This document shows positions 7,068 through 16,375 of a stretch of 64,000 bases of DNA, one piece after another. The notes under the pieces are model-generated. The model worked only from the letters and a program-made list of their open reading frames with translations. It searched no databases and was not told where the DNA came from. Position 1 is the first letter of the stretch. Each line of letters opens with the position of its first letter. The stretch spans positions 62,001 to 126,000 of the forward strand of contig CADBDT010000011.1 in assembly GCA_902793465.1 (NCBI GenBank), written 5' to 3'. Source of the DNA: an uncultured Coriobacteriaceae bacterium. Lineage in GTDB: Bacteria > Actinomycetota > Coriobacteriia > Coriobacteriales > Atopobiaceae. The translations under genes and the position numbers were made by a program.

Positions 7068-9995
7068 TCACTCTCCCTCGTTCTGGAGGTAAGCGGCCTC
7101 GAAGTCGGATGGATGGAGCGGGCGAGAGAAGTAGTATCCCTGCACCACGTCGCATCCCAAACGCTTAAGAAGCTGCAGCTGGGACTCGGTTTCCACACCC
7201 TCTGCAACAACCGGCACACCCATGCTCTTGGCGGTTCCCAGAATAAGCTCCACAAGACGAACGGTCTTCTTGTCGTTCTCTATGTTTTGGATAAACACCC
7301 TGTCCATTTTTATGACGTCAATTGGAATGGCAGACAGCATGTTGAGCGAAGAGTACCCGGTTCCAAAGTCGTCCATCTCGACCGTGTATCCCTTCTCGCG
7401 CAAACTCTCGATAACGCGGATTAGCTGATCCTCGTTATCCACGTAAGCCGACTCCGTGACCTCTAGCTTTAACGCGTCATGATCCAACCTATTCTCCTTA
7501 AGGATACCATCAAGTATGTCCTCTAGCTCTGGATCGAACACATCAACCCGGGAAAGGTTTACAGAAACTGGAATAACCTTTCCGTACTCCGCTCGCCAGC
7601 GCGCGACTTGCTTGACCGCGGTCGACCATGTGTACTTGTCCACCTCCTCGATCTTGCCATTTCGTTCGAACAGGGGAACAAAGTCGTCTGGAGATATCAT
7701 GCCCAGCTCGGAATGCCTCCACCTCACAAGCGCTTCCATGCTTACGAGCTGTGGCGGCTCGGCTTGGATGTCGAACTTGGGCTGGTAATGAACCTCGAAC
7801 TCAAAGCTGTCCAGAGCGCGTTGGAGGTCGTTGAGCAGACGTTGCTCAAACATGTCGCGCTCGCGCACTTTTTCGTCAAATACGATTACGTGCTCCTTAA
7901 AGTGACCGCGTGCCATGCTGCATGCCGTACGCGCCATGTCAAACATTTGCACGGGTTCCAACTGCGTTTGTTCGGGCAACACGCCCATACGGAGCCGAAT
8001 GCTCACGCTGGACGAAAGCTCCTCCATCTTTTGCTGGAGGCGATCGTATACGGCACGGTAGTCCTCTATGTGCGTGCAAAAGACGTCGAACCTGTCCGCG
8101 CCAAAGCGACCCGCAATTCCATCGTATTCCTTGGCAACACGAAGCAGATCGCTTCCGAGCGTCTTTAGCACCCGGTCGCCAAAGTCCCTCCCGTTTAGGG
8201 CGTTTATGGAGTGGAAGCGCTCTATGTTAAGAACAATGGCATCCATGGGCATGTCTGGATGCTCGCGGCGTATTCGGTTGGCGTACTGGAAGAAGTAGTC
8301 CCTGTTGTAGAGTCCCGTTAGAACATCCGTCTCCGTTGCGGAAATAAGCTCCTTCGCAAGCTTCTCTGCCCGTAGGCTTCGAAGCAGAAGCAAGGTTATA
8401 ACAAGTGTTAGCGCAGTGACTATTATTAGCACGACACCCATGTTGTCGGCAAGGAAGTCCGTTAAGGTGCGTTTGGCATCCTCTGTAATGTAGTAAGAGA
8501 GCGACGAGTTAACGGTGGAGTCTGGTACCTGGCTAACGGCCTTTGCCAGAATGGAATAGAGCTCCGTGTTTCCCTTTCCCACCGCAAAGCACGAATTCAG
8601 GCTTTCTGCAGTGGGAATGGTGGTTAGCTTGTACCGTTCGCACTGCCTCGAAATATTGTTGTAGCGATAGCTGCTAATTAGCACGCAGTCCGCCATGTTG
8701 TTGGATACCGCCTTTAGGCATTCCTCGGTCGTTTTGAAGTACACCGTCTGCCAATTGGGAAAGTGATCGACAAGAAAGGCATCGTAGTTGGGGTTGTCCT
8801 CGTTAACCGCAACCACCACGTGCCTTTCGTTGGTAAAGTTCTTCATGTCCGTTTGCCGCACGACCGCATATACGTCTGTGCTCATAAGCGGTGGCGTGAT
8901 AACGATGCCTTGCTTTTCGCCGTCGTATCCGCCAAGGCTGGCAGGAAAGACGCAGTCCACCTCTCCCCTCTTCAAGGCATCCAAGGCATCTTGAGCCGTG
9001 GAATAGGCAGTTGGTTCGAAGGAGAGCTTTGCGTTCTCCATGCAGTTCTGGGCATATTCCAAATAGTCCTTAAGTGCGCCCGTAAGCTTGCCGGTGTTCT
9101 TGTCTGCCGCACAAAAAGCCAGGTAGTTGTCTTGGTAGCCCACACGTATGGAACCGTGGTTGGCAAGCCAGTCCGTCTCGTTCTTGGAAAGGAACGAATT
9201 GGCACCTGCCGTGTTTATGTATTGCTCGTACATCTGGTGGTTAAAGTGGCGGTTCTCGTTATGTATGCTGCTCAAGGCGCCGTTGAGGTCCGTTAGCAAA
9301 TCGGGACGACTCTTGCTCACGGCAAAGAAGAAGTCGGAGGTGCCCACCTTATACACTGGCATGGCACGCTCTGGTTCCACGAAGGAGTCCACCGTAACGT
9401 AGGCGTCCAGCTTGCCTTCCTTTATCATTTGAAGCGACTCGTCCTCGGTCGTGTTAAGCTCTACGACCTCGGCGTTTACCCCGTTGCGCTGTGCCCACTC
9501 ACGGTAGAAGTTAGCCTGTATGCTGTCCTTGTTTACCCCAACCCGCTTGCCGTTTAGCGTGGATGAGTCCGACGAAGATATTTCCTCGTTACCTGGTGCC
9601 ACAAACAGGTAGTAGTCCTCCGAGCCCATGGAATAATCGGGAAACAGCATGCTCTTAGCGCGCTCCTCGGTATACGAGACGTCGCTCATAAGGTCGATCT
9701 TTCCTTCTACGAGCATCTGCAAAAGATCAGACCAGCTTCCCGTAACGTACTCGTAAGTCCAGCCCGTGTACGCCGCAATCTTGAGCTGGTATTCGTAGGC
9801 GTAGCCCGAACGACGGCCAAAGGAGTCCATGGTGTTGTACGAAGAGTCGTACCACCCCACGCGAACCACCTTGTTCTCCGTCCCCTGTGCGCGCGCCGAC
9901 GCGTGTGGCGCAAGCACGGTTAGGATGGCAGAAACAAACAAGAATGATAGGAGAACGGCAATCGTACGCTTTGCTATTCCCGCCGCCCGAGCCAT
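7068..9995 (-). CDS. Tandem solute-binding sensor fused to GGDEF-EAL (c-di-GMP phosphodiesterase)
   Basis: The protein has 975 aa. A signal peptide (1-37) is followed by two family-3 solute-binding domains (about 40-270 and 285-515) and a TM helix (about 518-540). A GGDEF-like domain (about 555-715) and an EAL domain (about 725-975) follow. The GGDEF motif is degenerate (GADRF near residue 631), so cyclase activity is unlikely. The EAL domain keeps SMEALVRWRH, the acidic DDFGTGYSSL, KMDRVF, VAEGVET and QGYYFSRPL. An active phosphodiesterase is therefore expected, perhaps with GTP control through the dead GGDEF domain. RBS GGAGG precedes the ATG. It is the first gene of the operon with a diguanylate cyclase and an output-less paralogue. 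This arrangement would couple solute sensing outside the cell to cyclic di-GMP level inside. Confidence 0.9.
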   Translation of the reverse strand: MARAAGIAKRTIAVLLSFLFVSAILTVLAPHASARAQGTENKVVRVGWYDSSYNTMDSFGRRSGYAYEYQLKIAAYTGWTYEYVTGSWSDLLQMLVEGKIDLMSDVSYTEERAKSMLFPDYSMGSEDYYLFVAPGNEEISSSDSSTLNGKRVGVNKDSIQANFYREWAQRNGVNAEVVELNTTEDESLQMIKEGKLDAYVTVDSFVEPERAMPVYKVGTSDFFFAVSKSRPDLLTDLNGALSSIHNENRHFNHQMYEQYINTAGANSFLSKNETDWLANHGSIRVGYQDNYLAFCAADKNTGKLTGALKDYLEYAQNCMENAKLSFEPTAYSTAQDALDALKRGEVDCVFPASLGGYDGEKQGIVITPPLMSTDVYAVVRQTDMKNFTNERHVVVAVNEDNPNYDAFLVDHFPNWQTVYFKTTEECLKAVSNNMADCVLISSYRYNNISRQCERYKLTTIPTAESLNSCFAVGKGNTELYSILAKAVSQVPDSTVNSSLSYYITEDAKRTLTDFLADNMGVVLIIVTALTLVITLLLLRSLRAEKLAKELISATETDVLTGLYNRDYFFQYANRIRREHPDMPMDAIVLNIERFHSINALNGRDFGDRVLKTLGSDLLRVAKEYDGIAGRFGADRFDVFCTHIEDYRAVYDRLQQKMEELSSSVSIRLRMGVLPEQTQLEPVQMFDMARTACSMARGHFKEHVIVFDEKVRERDMFEQRLLNDLQRALDSFEFEVHYQPKFDIQAEPPQLVSMEALVRWRHSELGMISPDDFVPLFERNGKIEEVDKYTWSTAVKQVARWRAEYGKVIPVSVNLSRVDVFDPELEDILDGILKENRLDHDALKLEVTESAYVDNEDQLIRVIESLREKGYTVEMDDFGTGYSSLNMLSAIPIDVIKMDRVFIQNIENDKKTVRLVELILGTAKSMGVPVVAEGVETESQLQLLKRLGCDVVQGYYFSRPLHPSDFEAAYLQNEGE

Positions 9996-10100
9996 CGTTT
10001 CCTCCGTACCTCGTTTATAACTCTTTTTATACTACACAAAATGATTCTGCTATGTACTAGAGCTTACGTATACGGTAGGAAGCTGCAGTTCGTATCTAAT

Positions 10101-10127
10101 AAATGCCCTTACGGTATGGCATTTTTA
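10101..10127. terminator. Possible terminator between ZIP gene and c-di-GMP operon
   Basis: A 7-bp stem AAATGCC with GGCATTT is followed on the + strand by a short T run. It lies just past the stop of the leftward ZIP gene; on that strand the T tail is weaker. Confidence 0.4.
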
Positions 10128-10129
10128 TC

Positions 10130-10909
10130 TTACCCAAGCGCGACATCGAGGACCATCATGAGCACGAAGCCCAAGGCAAAGGCAATCGTGCCGACGTTCG
10201 AGTGCTCGCCCTCCGACATTTCGGGTATGAGTTCCTCAACCACCACGTACATCATGGTGCCGGCAGCGAAGGACAATGTGTAGGGCAGGACGGAGGCAAC
10301 TGCGCTTGCGGCGACTATCGTAATAAGCGACGCAACGGGCTCGACCGCACCAGAAAGCACACCATACAAAAAGGTCTTGCCCTTTGGCATGCCCGCCGCA
10401 CGCAAGGGCATAGACACGATTGCGCCCTCCGGAAAGTTTTGCAACGCGATTCCCAGGGCGAGAGCCAGCGCTCCCGCCGCACTCACGCTTGCCTCCCCCG
10501 TCATCCATCCGGCATAGACCACGCCCACGGCCATGCCTTCCGGAATGTTGTGCAGGGTTACGGCAAGAATCAGCTTGGTGGTGCGTTTGAGGTTGCTCTT
10601 GGGGCCTTCCGTCTGTTGGTCCATGTGCATGTGGGGTGTTATGTTGTCGAGCAACAGCAGGAAGCCTATACCCACCAAAAAGCCCACGGCCGCTGGTATG
10701 AATGACAGCTTTCCCATGCTTTCGGCACCGTCGAGCGCAGGCTGCAACAGACTCCAAAACGATGCAGCTACCATTACGCCGGCCGCAAAACCCGTTAGGA
10801 TCCTCTGGATTCGGACCGACATTTGGTCCCTGAGCACAAACACCATGGCCGCACCAAGGCTGGTTCCAAGAAAGGGAAGCATTATTCCGTAGATAACCTG
10901 CAGATTCAT
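10130..10909 (-). CDS. ZIP-family divalent metal transporter
   Basis: The protein has 259 aa and about eight hydrophobic segments. The two ZIP signature helices carry HNIPEGMAVG and NFPEGAIVS, whose His, Asn and Glu residues form the metal site. A His-containing cytoplasmic loop (HMHMDQ) lies between TM3 and TM4. This is the layout of the ZupT/GufA branch that imports zinc and other divalent cations. The ATG at 10909 is chosen because AGGGG lies 7-8 nt upstream; a longer frame to 10936 has no good RBS. A TATACT -10-like box is at 10955-10960. The gene appears to be transcribed alone. Substrate preference cannot be read from the sequence. Confidence 0.88.
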   Translation of the reverse strand: MNLQVIYGIMLPFLGTSLGAAMVFVLRDQMSVRIQRILTGFAAGVMVAASFWSLLQPALDGAESMGKLSFIPAAVGFLVGIGFLLLLDNITPHMHMDQQTEGPKSNLKRTTKLILAVTLHNIPEGMAVGVVYAGWMTGEASVSAAGALALALGIALQNFPEGAIVSMPLRAAGMPKGKTFLYGVLSGAVEPVASLITIVAASAVASVLPYTLSFAAGTMMYVVVEELIPEMSEGEHSNVGTIAFALGFVLMMVLDVALG

Positions 10910-10971
10910 CGCACCGCCCCTGTCACTTGTGCGCACTAGACGTCAATGCGTCCAAGTATAGTAGCACTGTA

Positions 10972-11035
10972 CCAATCAAGGGGGAGTACCCCTTTTGATT
11001 GGCGCCAATCAAAAGGGGTACTCCCCCTTGATTGG
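10972..11035. repeat. Perfect 64-bp palindrome, intergenic family B (copy 1)
   Basis: Two 31-bp arms are perfectly complementary and separated only by CG. Each arm is itself a near palindrome around GGGGGAGTACCCC, so it can form one long cruciform or two small hairpins. It lies between the terminator of the lipoprotein gene and the ZIP promoter region. A close relative with different outer bases is at 50102. Confidence 0.9.
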
Positions 11036-11040
11036 TTACG

Positions 11041-11073
11041 AAAAAAAAAGCAGGCCGATAGTCCGGCCTGCTT
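11041..11073 (-). terminator. Terminator of the PepSY lipoprotein gene
   Basis: On the minus strand, stem AAGCAGGCCG with CGGCCTGCTT is followed by a run of nine T in total. Confidence 0.88.
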
Positions 11074-11111
11074 AATTGCACGTTTGACGATAAGCTGGGT
11101 AGTCGCAACTC

Positions 11112-11579
11112 CTAGTCGTCGACCTCAACACTCTTGGTAAGAATGGCGCCGTTGTTTGCGTCGATGTCGTAGTCGTACTCGTTGCCACCCGACTTGAAGT
11201 CTACGTCGTAGTGAACAACGGCGTCGTCGGTGTCGAGCTCGGCTTTGAGTCCGGTTACGTCGGCCGCAGAAAGGCCAGCATCGGAAAGTGCGATTTGCTT
11301 TGCCTCGTCGGCGCTAATCTGGGAAGCGCTCTGTGCGGCGGGAGCGGGAGTGCTCGTAGCTGTGCTATTGGCAGGCGCCGCGGCCTCCGTGGTGGTAGAC
11401 GCGCTCGTCTGCTGCTGGGTACTCTGGGAGGTGCTCTGTGTCTGAGTGCTTTGCGTGCTCTGGGCCGCACTTTGTGCGGTGCTTTGGGCTGTGCTCTGTG
11501 CGCCGCCGCCACAACCAAACAATACGAGAGATGCCGTCATTGCACCTGCTACCATAACACCAGAAATTGCCTTGTTCAT
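11112..11579 (-). CDS. PepSY-domain lipoprotein
   Basis: The protein has 155 aa. The N-terminal signal ends in the lipobox LFGC (Cys about residue 23), so it should be lipid-anchored outside the membrane. Residues about 27-85 form a low-complexity linker of Ser, Thr, Gln and Ala with repeated AQST units. Residues about 88-155 are a PepSY-like domain: a helix starting ISADEAKQIAL is followed by strands with VHYDVDF and YDYDID, ending in the usual acidic pattern. PepSY domains are thought to inhibit or bind peptidases or to bind ligands at the cell surface. RBS AAGGAGG is present and the gene has its own terminator. Partners are not evident from the neighbours. Confidence 0.85.
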   Translation of the reverse strand: MNKAISGVMVAGAMTASLVLFGCGGGAQSTAQSTAQSAAQSTQSTQTQSTSQSTQQQTSASTTTEAAAPANSTATSTPAPAAQSASQISADEAKQIALSDAGLSAADVTGLKAELDTDDAVVHYDVDFKSGGNEYDYDIDANNGAILTKSVEVDD

Positions 11580-11807
11580 TGCTTCCTCCTTATAGTGTTA
11601 CTTATTGCATGCCGTAACTTTAACCACCAAAGCTACCTTATACTACGCACCGCATTGCAATGTGTCCCAACTTTTTTAAAAAAAGTCGCTAAACTTTGTC
11701 CCGCCTTAAAAACTGCCCAGGAACTCGCTCCTCGCTACTGACTACACACGCGGTCGCTACGCTCCTCGCGCGAGTTGAGTGCCCCTAACCTTTTTGGTTA
11801 CCCCTCG

Positions 11808-14800
11808 CTACTCTACGGACTTGAGCGACTCCACCATGTTCACCTGATCCAGCTTTCTTCGCATAATAAGCAGGATGAGCAGCGTAAACCCAACGGTTAG
11901 CGCAAAGCTGTACACGTAGCTCATGGGATGGATGGTCCTGCCAAACATAACATAGTCCACCTCGGCCGTGGTTACCACAAAGGTTTCCAGGTACGTGCCA
12001 AGCACAAGACCAAGTATGTCTCCCATAAGCGCAAGGAGCAGAATCTCCCTAAAGATATAGGTATACACCTCCATCTTGGTAAACCCGAGTACCTTAAGGC
12101 TCGCAATCTCACGCACACGTTCGTCAATGTTTATGTTGGTAAGGTTGTACAGCACAATAAAGGCCAAAAGCCCAGCACTCACAATTAGGAGCACCACTAC
12201 CATGTCTACGACCGATAGCATGTTGCGGTATGTGTTTATGGTCTCGTCGGAAAATACGACCGTATTCACATCCCCTCGCTCATGCAGGGTGTTCGCAATC
12301 TGTTTGCGTATTTCCGCATTGTTTGTAGTAGAGGCATAAATCGTCGAGAATACCAGCGGGGTATTCTCCGCCTTGGATTTGGCCACGCTCGCCCAAGCAT
12401 TGCGTCCCACATACACTATGTTGCCAACGTAGTTCTCCGAAATGCCGGTTACCTTGAGCGGATGCCCCTCCCCTATTGCCGTTCCAATATCGTCCTGATC
12501 GTAGAGAAGGACCTCGTCTCCAACTTTGACCCCATACTTTAGAGACAGCTTCTCGGTAATTATTACCGCGTCGTCAACCATGGAAATCGGCTCTTTGGTA
12601 ATGCGGTTTGCAAACGTAATGGCCTTGGCCATGCTTTGCTCCGATTGGGGTATTACAACCTGCACGTGCATGGGCGCAAGTGAGCTCGCCGCAAATCCCA
12701 TTTGCATGTTCTCTTGGCGCACATGAACCACGTTGTGCACCTCGCCAGTTGATTCCAGGTACTTTGTTACATCGTCTACCTGCGATTCCGTTGCATCGGA
12801 ATCCAAACGTATGGTTGTGTCGTAATGGACAATGGGTCCATATTGGTTGTCTATTATGTCCCAAATGGCATCGTGAAGACCAAAGCCCACCAACAGCAGT
12901 GCCGTGCAACCAGAGATTCCCACCACCGTCATGGCTAACCTGCGCTTGTACCTAAACAGGTTTCGACAGGTTACCTTCCACAGGAACGAGAGCCTCTTCC
13001 AAACGAAGGTTATGTTTTCCAAAAAGATGCGCTTTCCCGCAACGGGTGCACGCGGGAGCATGAGTGTGGCAGGCACCTCCCTAAGGCTTGCCAAGACCGC
13101 CGCATAGGTTGCAACCAACGTAACGCCCACGCCCAGGCCACCTGACATGAGCGCTATACGTGCATCCACCGGCAGGGGGAACGCCCTTAGGGGAATAACG
13201 TAAATGACGGAATACGCGGACGTTACCACAAAGGGAAGCAGCTGGGACAGAATGGCTATGCCTACGGCCGCTCCCACTATTCCCGCAAGGCCTGCATACC
13301 ATAGGTACTTGCTCGCTATGCGTCCCTTGGTGTAGCCCAGCGCCTTGTATGTGCCAATTTGGATGCGGTCGTCTCCCACCATGCGCGTCATGGTGGTAAG
13401 CGCAATAAGGGCAGCTACCAGGAAGAAGAGCAGGGGGAACACGTTGGCAATGGAGTCTATGCGCTTGCTGTCGTCGTTTTGTACGGTAACGCCCTCGTTC
13501 TTGCTGCGATCCAACAAGTAGATGTCGGGAAGCTCCAACTCGTCGATGTCCTTTTGGGCGTCCTCGAGTTTCTTTCGTGCGTCTGAGAGCTTTTGGTCTG
13601 CCTCCGCGCGGGCTTCCTCGTATTTTGCCAGTCCTTCCTCGTACTCCGCACGACCGCTTGCCAAATCTGCCCGGCCGCTTGCAAGCTCGTTTGCTGCAGA
13701 CGCCAGCTCGGACTCGCCTTGCTCGAGCTGCTGTTTTCCCCATGCATGCTGACGTTCTCCATCGGCCAGCTCTCGCTCCCCTGCCGCGACCTTCTGTTCG
13801 TTTTGGTCGAGCGTCGCGCGAGACGATTTCAGTTGGTCGATGCCAGCAAGCGCTTGGTCTATGCTTTCCACGGATGGCAGTGACGCAAGTTGCTGCTCCA
13901 ATGACTCCTTGGTTGCCTGGGCCTGCTGCAATCCCGCTTGCGCGGTAGACAACTGCGCCGCAAGCGCATCGCGCTGGGCAATAAGTGCGCTCTTTTGCTC
14001 ACCCTCGGGAAGCATTGCTATTTGGGCATCCAACTTGGCTATGCCTTCCTCAAGCTCTGCAATTCCTGCCTGAGCCTGGGCAATCCCCTCTGCGGCCTGC
14101 GTTATGCCAGCCTCGAGCTGTGCCTTCCCTTCCTCCAACTCCTTACGTTGGGCCTGAAGCTGGGCCTTGGCGTCGGAAAGAGGCGTCGCGGGATCCATCC
14201 CCAACTTGCCCATAAGATCGCGAACGCCATCCTGCCAGGACTTCTGTCCGGCCTGTAGCTGAGCGCGGGCATCGTTAAGCTGTGCGCGCGACGAATCAAG
14301 GGTGCCTTGGGAGTTGTCCAACTGCGCACGTGAGTCCTCCAGCTCGGCCGCTCCCTCGTTGTATTCGCGCTGGCCGTCTGCCAATTTGCGCTCGCCGCGT
14401 GCTAGCTCTGCTTTTGCGTCATCCAGCTTAGCCTTTGCGTCGTCGAGCTCCTTCTTTGCGTCTGCTTCCTTTTGCTTGAACTCCGCACGCGCATCGTCGA
14501 GCTTGGTTTGTGCCTCCGACCGCAGCGCTTCGAGCCGTGCGTGAGCAAGCTCGCCCTTGCGTTCCTCTATGCGATCCTCTACCTCGGATACGAGGGCGTT
14601 GTATGCATTCGAGCCGCTCTGCTTGGCGTCGGCGCCGTTTACGCGCACATAGATTTCGGTATACGGCAAATCCTCCTTAAAGGCAGCATCACTTACGAAG
14701 GCATACATGCCAATTGAGCCAGAACCCAAGGTGGTTGAGCCATAGTTACCGTTGTAGGGATATGTGGACGAGCTCACCTTTCCCACTATCTTTAGCGTGC

Positions 14801-15416
14801 GCTCGCGTAAAGATTCTTTGTTGTTGTCAGTTGAGTCACTGTTTTCTGAATCATTCGACTTGTTGTTTGTGCTTGCTTTGCTGGTGGCAACGATCTCTAT
14901 TGTGTCGCCCACTCCCACGCCATAGCCTTTGTCGTCTGCGCTAATTACGCACTCATCCGGACCCTTAGGCCACATACCCTCGCGCAAAATAGCGCTATTG
15001 AGGTACGAGTCGTTATTGCTGGCAACGACCGTCGAGCTTATCTGCGTTGATTTTTCGGCCGCGTCCACGTCCAAACTGCTTACGCGCATGGCAATCTGAT
15101 CCGACGCCAAGCGCGCCGTAACGTCACATGTCTTGGATGGCATAACTGCCTGAACACCCTCGATCTTTGCCACGCGCGCCACGTCTTTGTCTTCAAAGCC
15201 CAACGTGCCAACAACGCGTATGTCGTAGAGGTTTGTTCCATCGTAGAACTCGTCTGCTTCCAGGCGCATTATTGGTCCGCTCATCTGGAGGCCGGCATAA
15301 AAGCCGCAGCCTAGAGCCACTATTCCCATAATGGCCACGAATCTTCCCAAAGATCCACGGATATCGCGCACGATTGTTTTTGAGAAGGCCGAAAGACCCC
15401 GAGTGCGCGCGGCCAT
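11808..15416 (-). CDS. FtsX/MacB-type ABC transporter permease with long extracytoplasmic coiled coil
   Basis: The protein has 1202 aa from the ATG at 15416. A TTG five codons earlier (15431) would overlap the ATPase gene by 11 nt and is an alternative. One TM helix near the N-terminus (about 25-45) is followed by an extracytoplasmic MacB-like region. A very long Ala, Glu, Gln, Leu-rich heptad region (about 280-640) has repeats such as LASGRADLASGRAEYEEG and contains no cysteine. Two FtsX permease domains follow, with TM clusters near 650-770 and 1070-1200 and another single TM near 860. It lies 4 nt after an ABC ATPase gene, so the two form one exporter. The coiled coil suggests a reach through the cell wall, or mechanical coupling to a wall enzyme or lipid/peptide substrate. 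The substrate is unknown. Confidence 0.88.
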   Translation of the reverse strand: MAARTRGLSAFSKTIVRDIRGSLGRFVAIMGIVALGCGFYAGLQMSGPIMRLEADEFYDGTNLYDIRVVGTLGFEDKDVARVAKIEGVQAVMPSKTCDVTARLASDQIAMRVSSLDVDAAEKSTQISSTVVASNNDSYLNSAILREGMWPKGPDECVISADDKGYGVGVGDTIEIVATSKASTNNKSNDSENSDSTDNNKESLRERTLKIVGKVSSSTYPYNGNYGSTTLGSGSIGMYAFVSDAAFKEDLPYTEIYVRVNGADAKQSGSNAYNALVSEVEDRIEERKGELAHARLEALRSEAQTKLDDARAEFKQKEADAKKELDDAKAKLDDAKAELARGERKLADGQREYNEGAAELEDSRAQLDNSQGTLDSSRAQLNDARAQLQAGQKSWQDGVRDLMGKLGMDPATPLSDAKAQLQAQRKELEEGKAQLEAGITQAAEGIAQAQAGIAELEEGIAKLDAQIAMLPEGEQKSALIAQRDALAAQLSTAQAGLQQAQATKESLEQQLASLPSVESIDQALAGIDQLKSSRATLDQNEQKVAAGERELADGERQHAWGKQQLEQGESELASAANELASGRADLASGRAEYEEGLAKYEEARAEADQKLSDARKKLEDAQKDIDELELPDIYLLDRSKNEGVTVQNDDSKRIDSIANVFPLLFFLVAALIALTTMTRMVGDDRIQIGTYKALGYTKGRIASKYLWYAGLAGIVGAAVGIAILSQLLPFVVTSAYSVIYVIPLRAFPLPVDARIALMSGGLGVGVTLVATYAAVLASLREVPATLMLPRAPVAGKRIFLENITFVWKRLSFLWKVTCRNLFRYKRRLAMTVVGISGCTALLLVGFGLHDAIWDIIDNQYGPIVHYDTTIRLDSDATESQVDDVTKYLESTGEVHNVVHVRQENMQMGFAASSLAPMHVQVVIPQSEQSMAKAITFANRITKEPISMVDDAVIITEKLSLKYGVKVGDEVLLYDQDDIGTAIGEGHPLKVTGISENYVGNIVYVGRNAWASVAKSKAENTPLVFSTIYASTTNNAEIRKQIANTLHERGDVNTVVFSDETINTYRNMLSVVDMVVVLLIVSAGLLAFIVLYNLTNINIDERVREIASLKVLGFTKMEVYTYIFREILLLALMGDILGLVLGTYLETFVVTTAEVDYVMFGRTIHPMSYVYSFALTVGFTLLILLIMRRKLDQVNMVESLKSVE

Positions 15417-15420
15417 GGTG

Positions 15421-16122
15421 CTACCACTCAACCGTTAGCGCGTCTGCCGGATTGGAATTGGTCTGCACGTTTGCCGCGCGACCCTCGCGCACATGAATCA
15501 CTCGGTCCGCTATGTTGGTAAAGGCCAAGTTGTGCGTAACTATTATTACGGTGCGGCCCGTGGTTCTGCATGCGTCTTGCAGCAGTTTTAGAACCTGCTT
15601 GCCTGTCTGGTAGTCCAGCGCACCCGTGGGCTCGTCGCATAGCAGCAGCTTTGGGTTCTTTGCGAGAGCGCGCGCAATGGCAACACGCTGCTGCTCGCCA
15701 CCAGAAAGCTGTGCGGGAAAATTGTCCATGCGGTCGGCCAGCCCAACGAGTTCCAACGCTTGGTCTGCAGGAAGAGGATCTTCGCAAATCTGGCTTGCAA
15801 GCTCTACATTTTCCAGTGCCGTAAGGTTTTGAACCAAGTTGTAGAACTGAAACACAAACCCTATGTCGTGACGCCTGTACCGCGTGAGTTGGGCCTCGTC
15901 AAGCGTGCTCACCTCTTGGTTGTCGAGCATAATTGTTCCCGAGGTGGGCGCATCCATGCCGCCGAGCATATTGAGCACGGTTGTTTTGCCTGCTCCGGAC
16001 GGACCCACTATGGTTACCAATTCGCCCTGCTCTATGCCAAAGTTCATGCCAAACACCGCTCGTACTTCAATGTCACCCATTTGGTACGTCTTGCATACGT
16101 CTATGAACTCGACAAACGCCAT
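15421..16122 (-). CDS. ABC transporter ATP-binding protein (MacB/LolD type)
   Basis: The protein has 233 aa, the normal length for this subfamily. Walker A is [12 protein letters not shown] (about 40-51). The Q-loop is in FVFQFYNL. The signature is [15 protein letters not shown] (about 139-153), Walker B is [12 protein letters not shown], and the switch His is in VIIVTHN. It energises the large FtsX-type permease encoded immediately downstream. The mechanotransmission type (MacB, FtsE, LolD, BceA) is expected from this pairing. RBS GGAGA precedes the ATG. Confidence 0.93.
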   Translation of the reverse strand: MAFVEFIDVCKTYQMGDIEVRAVFGMNFGIEQGELVTIVGPSGAGKTTVLNMLGGMDAPTSGTIMLDNQEVSTLDEAQLTRYRRHDIGFVFQFYNLVQNLTALENVELASQICEDPLPADQALELVGLADRMDNFPAQLSGGEQQRVAIARALAKNPKLLLCDEPTGALDYQTGKQVLKLLQDACRTTGRTVIIVTHNLAFTNIADRVIHVREGRAANVQTNSNPADALTVEW

Positions 16123-16256
16123 GTACTCTCCTGTTGCAGCAGAACAATTCTATTTTTGCATATCCGCTACTCTTATAGGGTGACAATCGCGACCACGAAT
16201 AGCGGAAGGCTTCTTATGTGCGAGCTATGTCTATGGGGCAAACTGTCCGAATAGGT

Positions 16257-16363
16257 GGTGCCGTAAGGGGATACTCCCCTACGGGTACATCGCGGATAGA
16301 CCCCATCCCAAGGGGATGGCATGCTCGCGATGTACCCGATGGGGAGTATCCCCTTACGGCACC
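16257..16363. repeat. Long inverted repeat, intergenic family A (copy 2)
   Basis: Arms of about 38 nt begin GGTGCCGTAA and include GGGGATACTCCCC and GGGTACATCGCGG; they pair with the mirrored right arm around a variable loop. The element starts 12 nt after the stop of the leftward CmpB-like gene. It most likely terminates or protects that transcript. Confidence 0.85.
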
Positions 16364-16375
16364 CCCCAACTCCAG

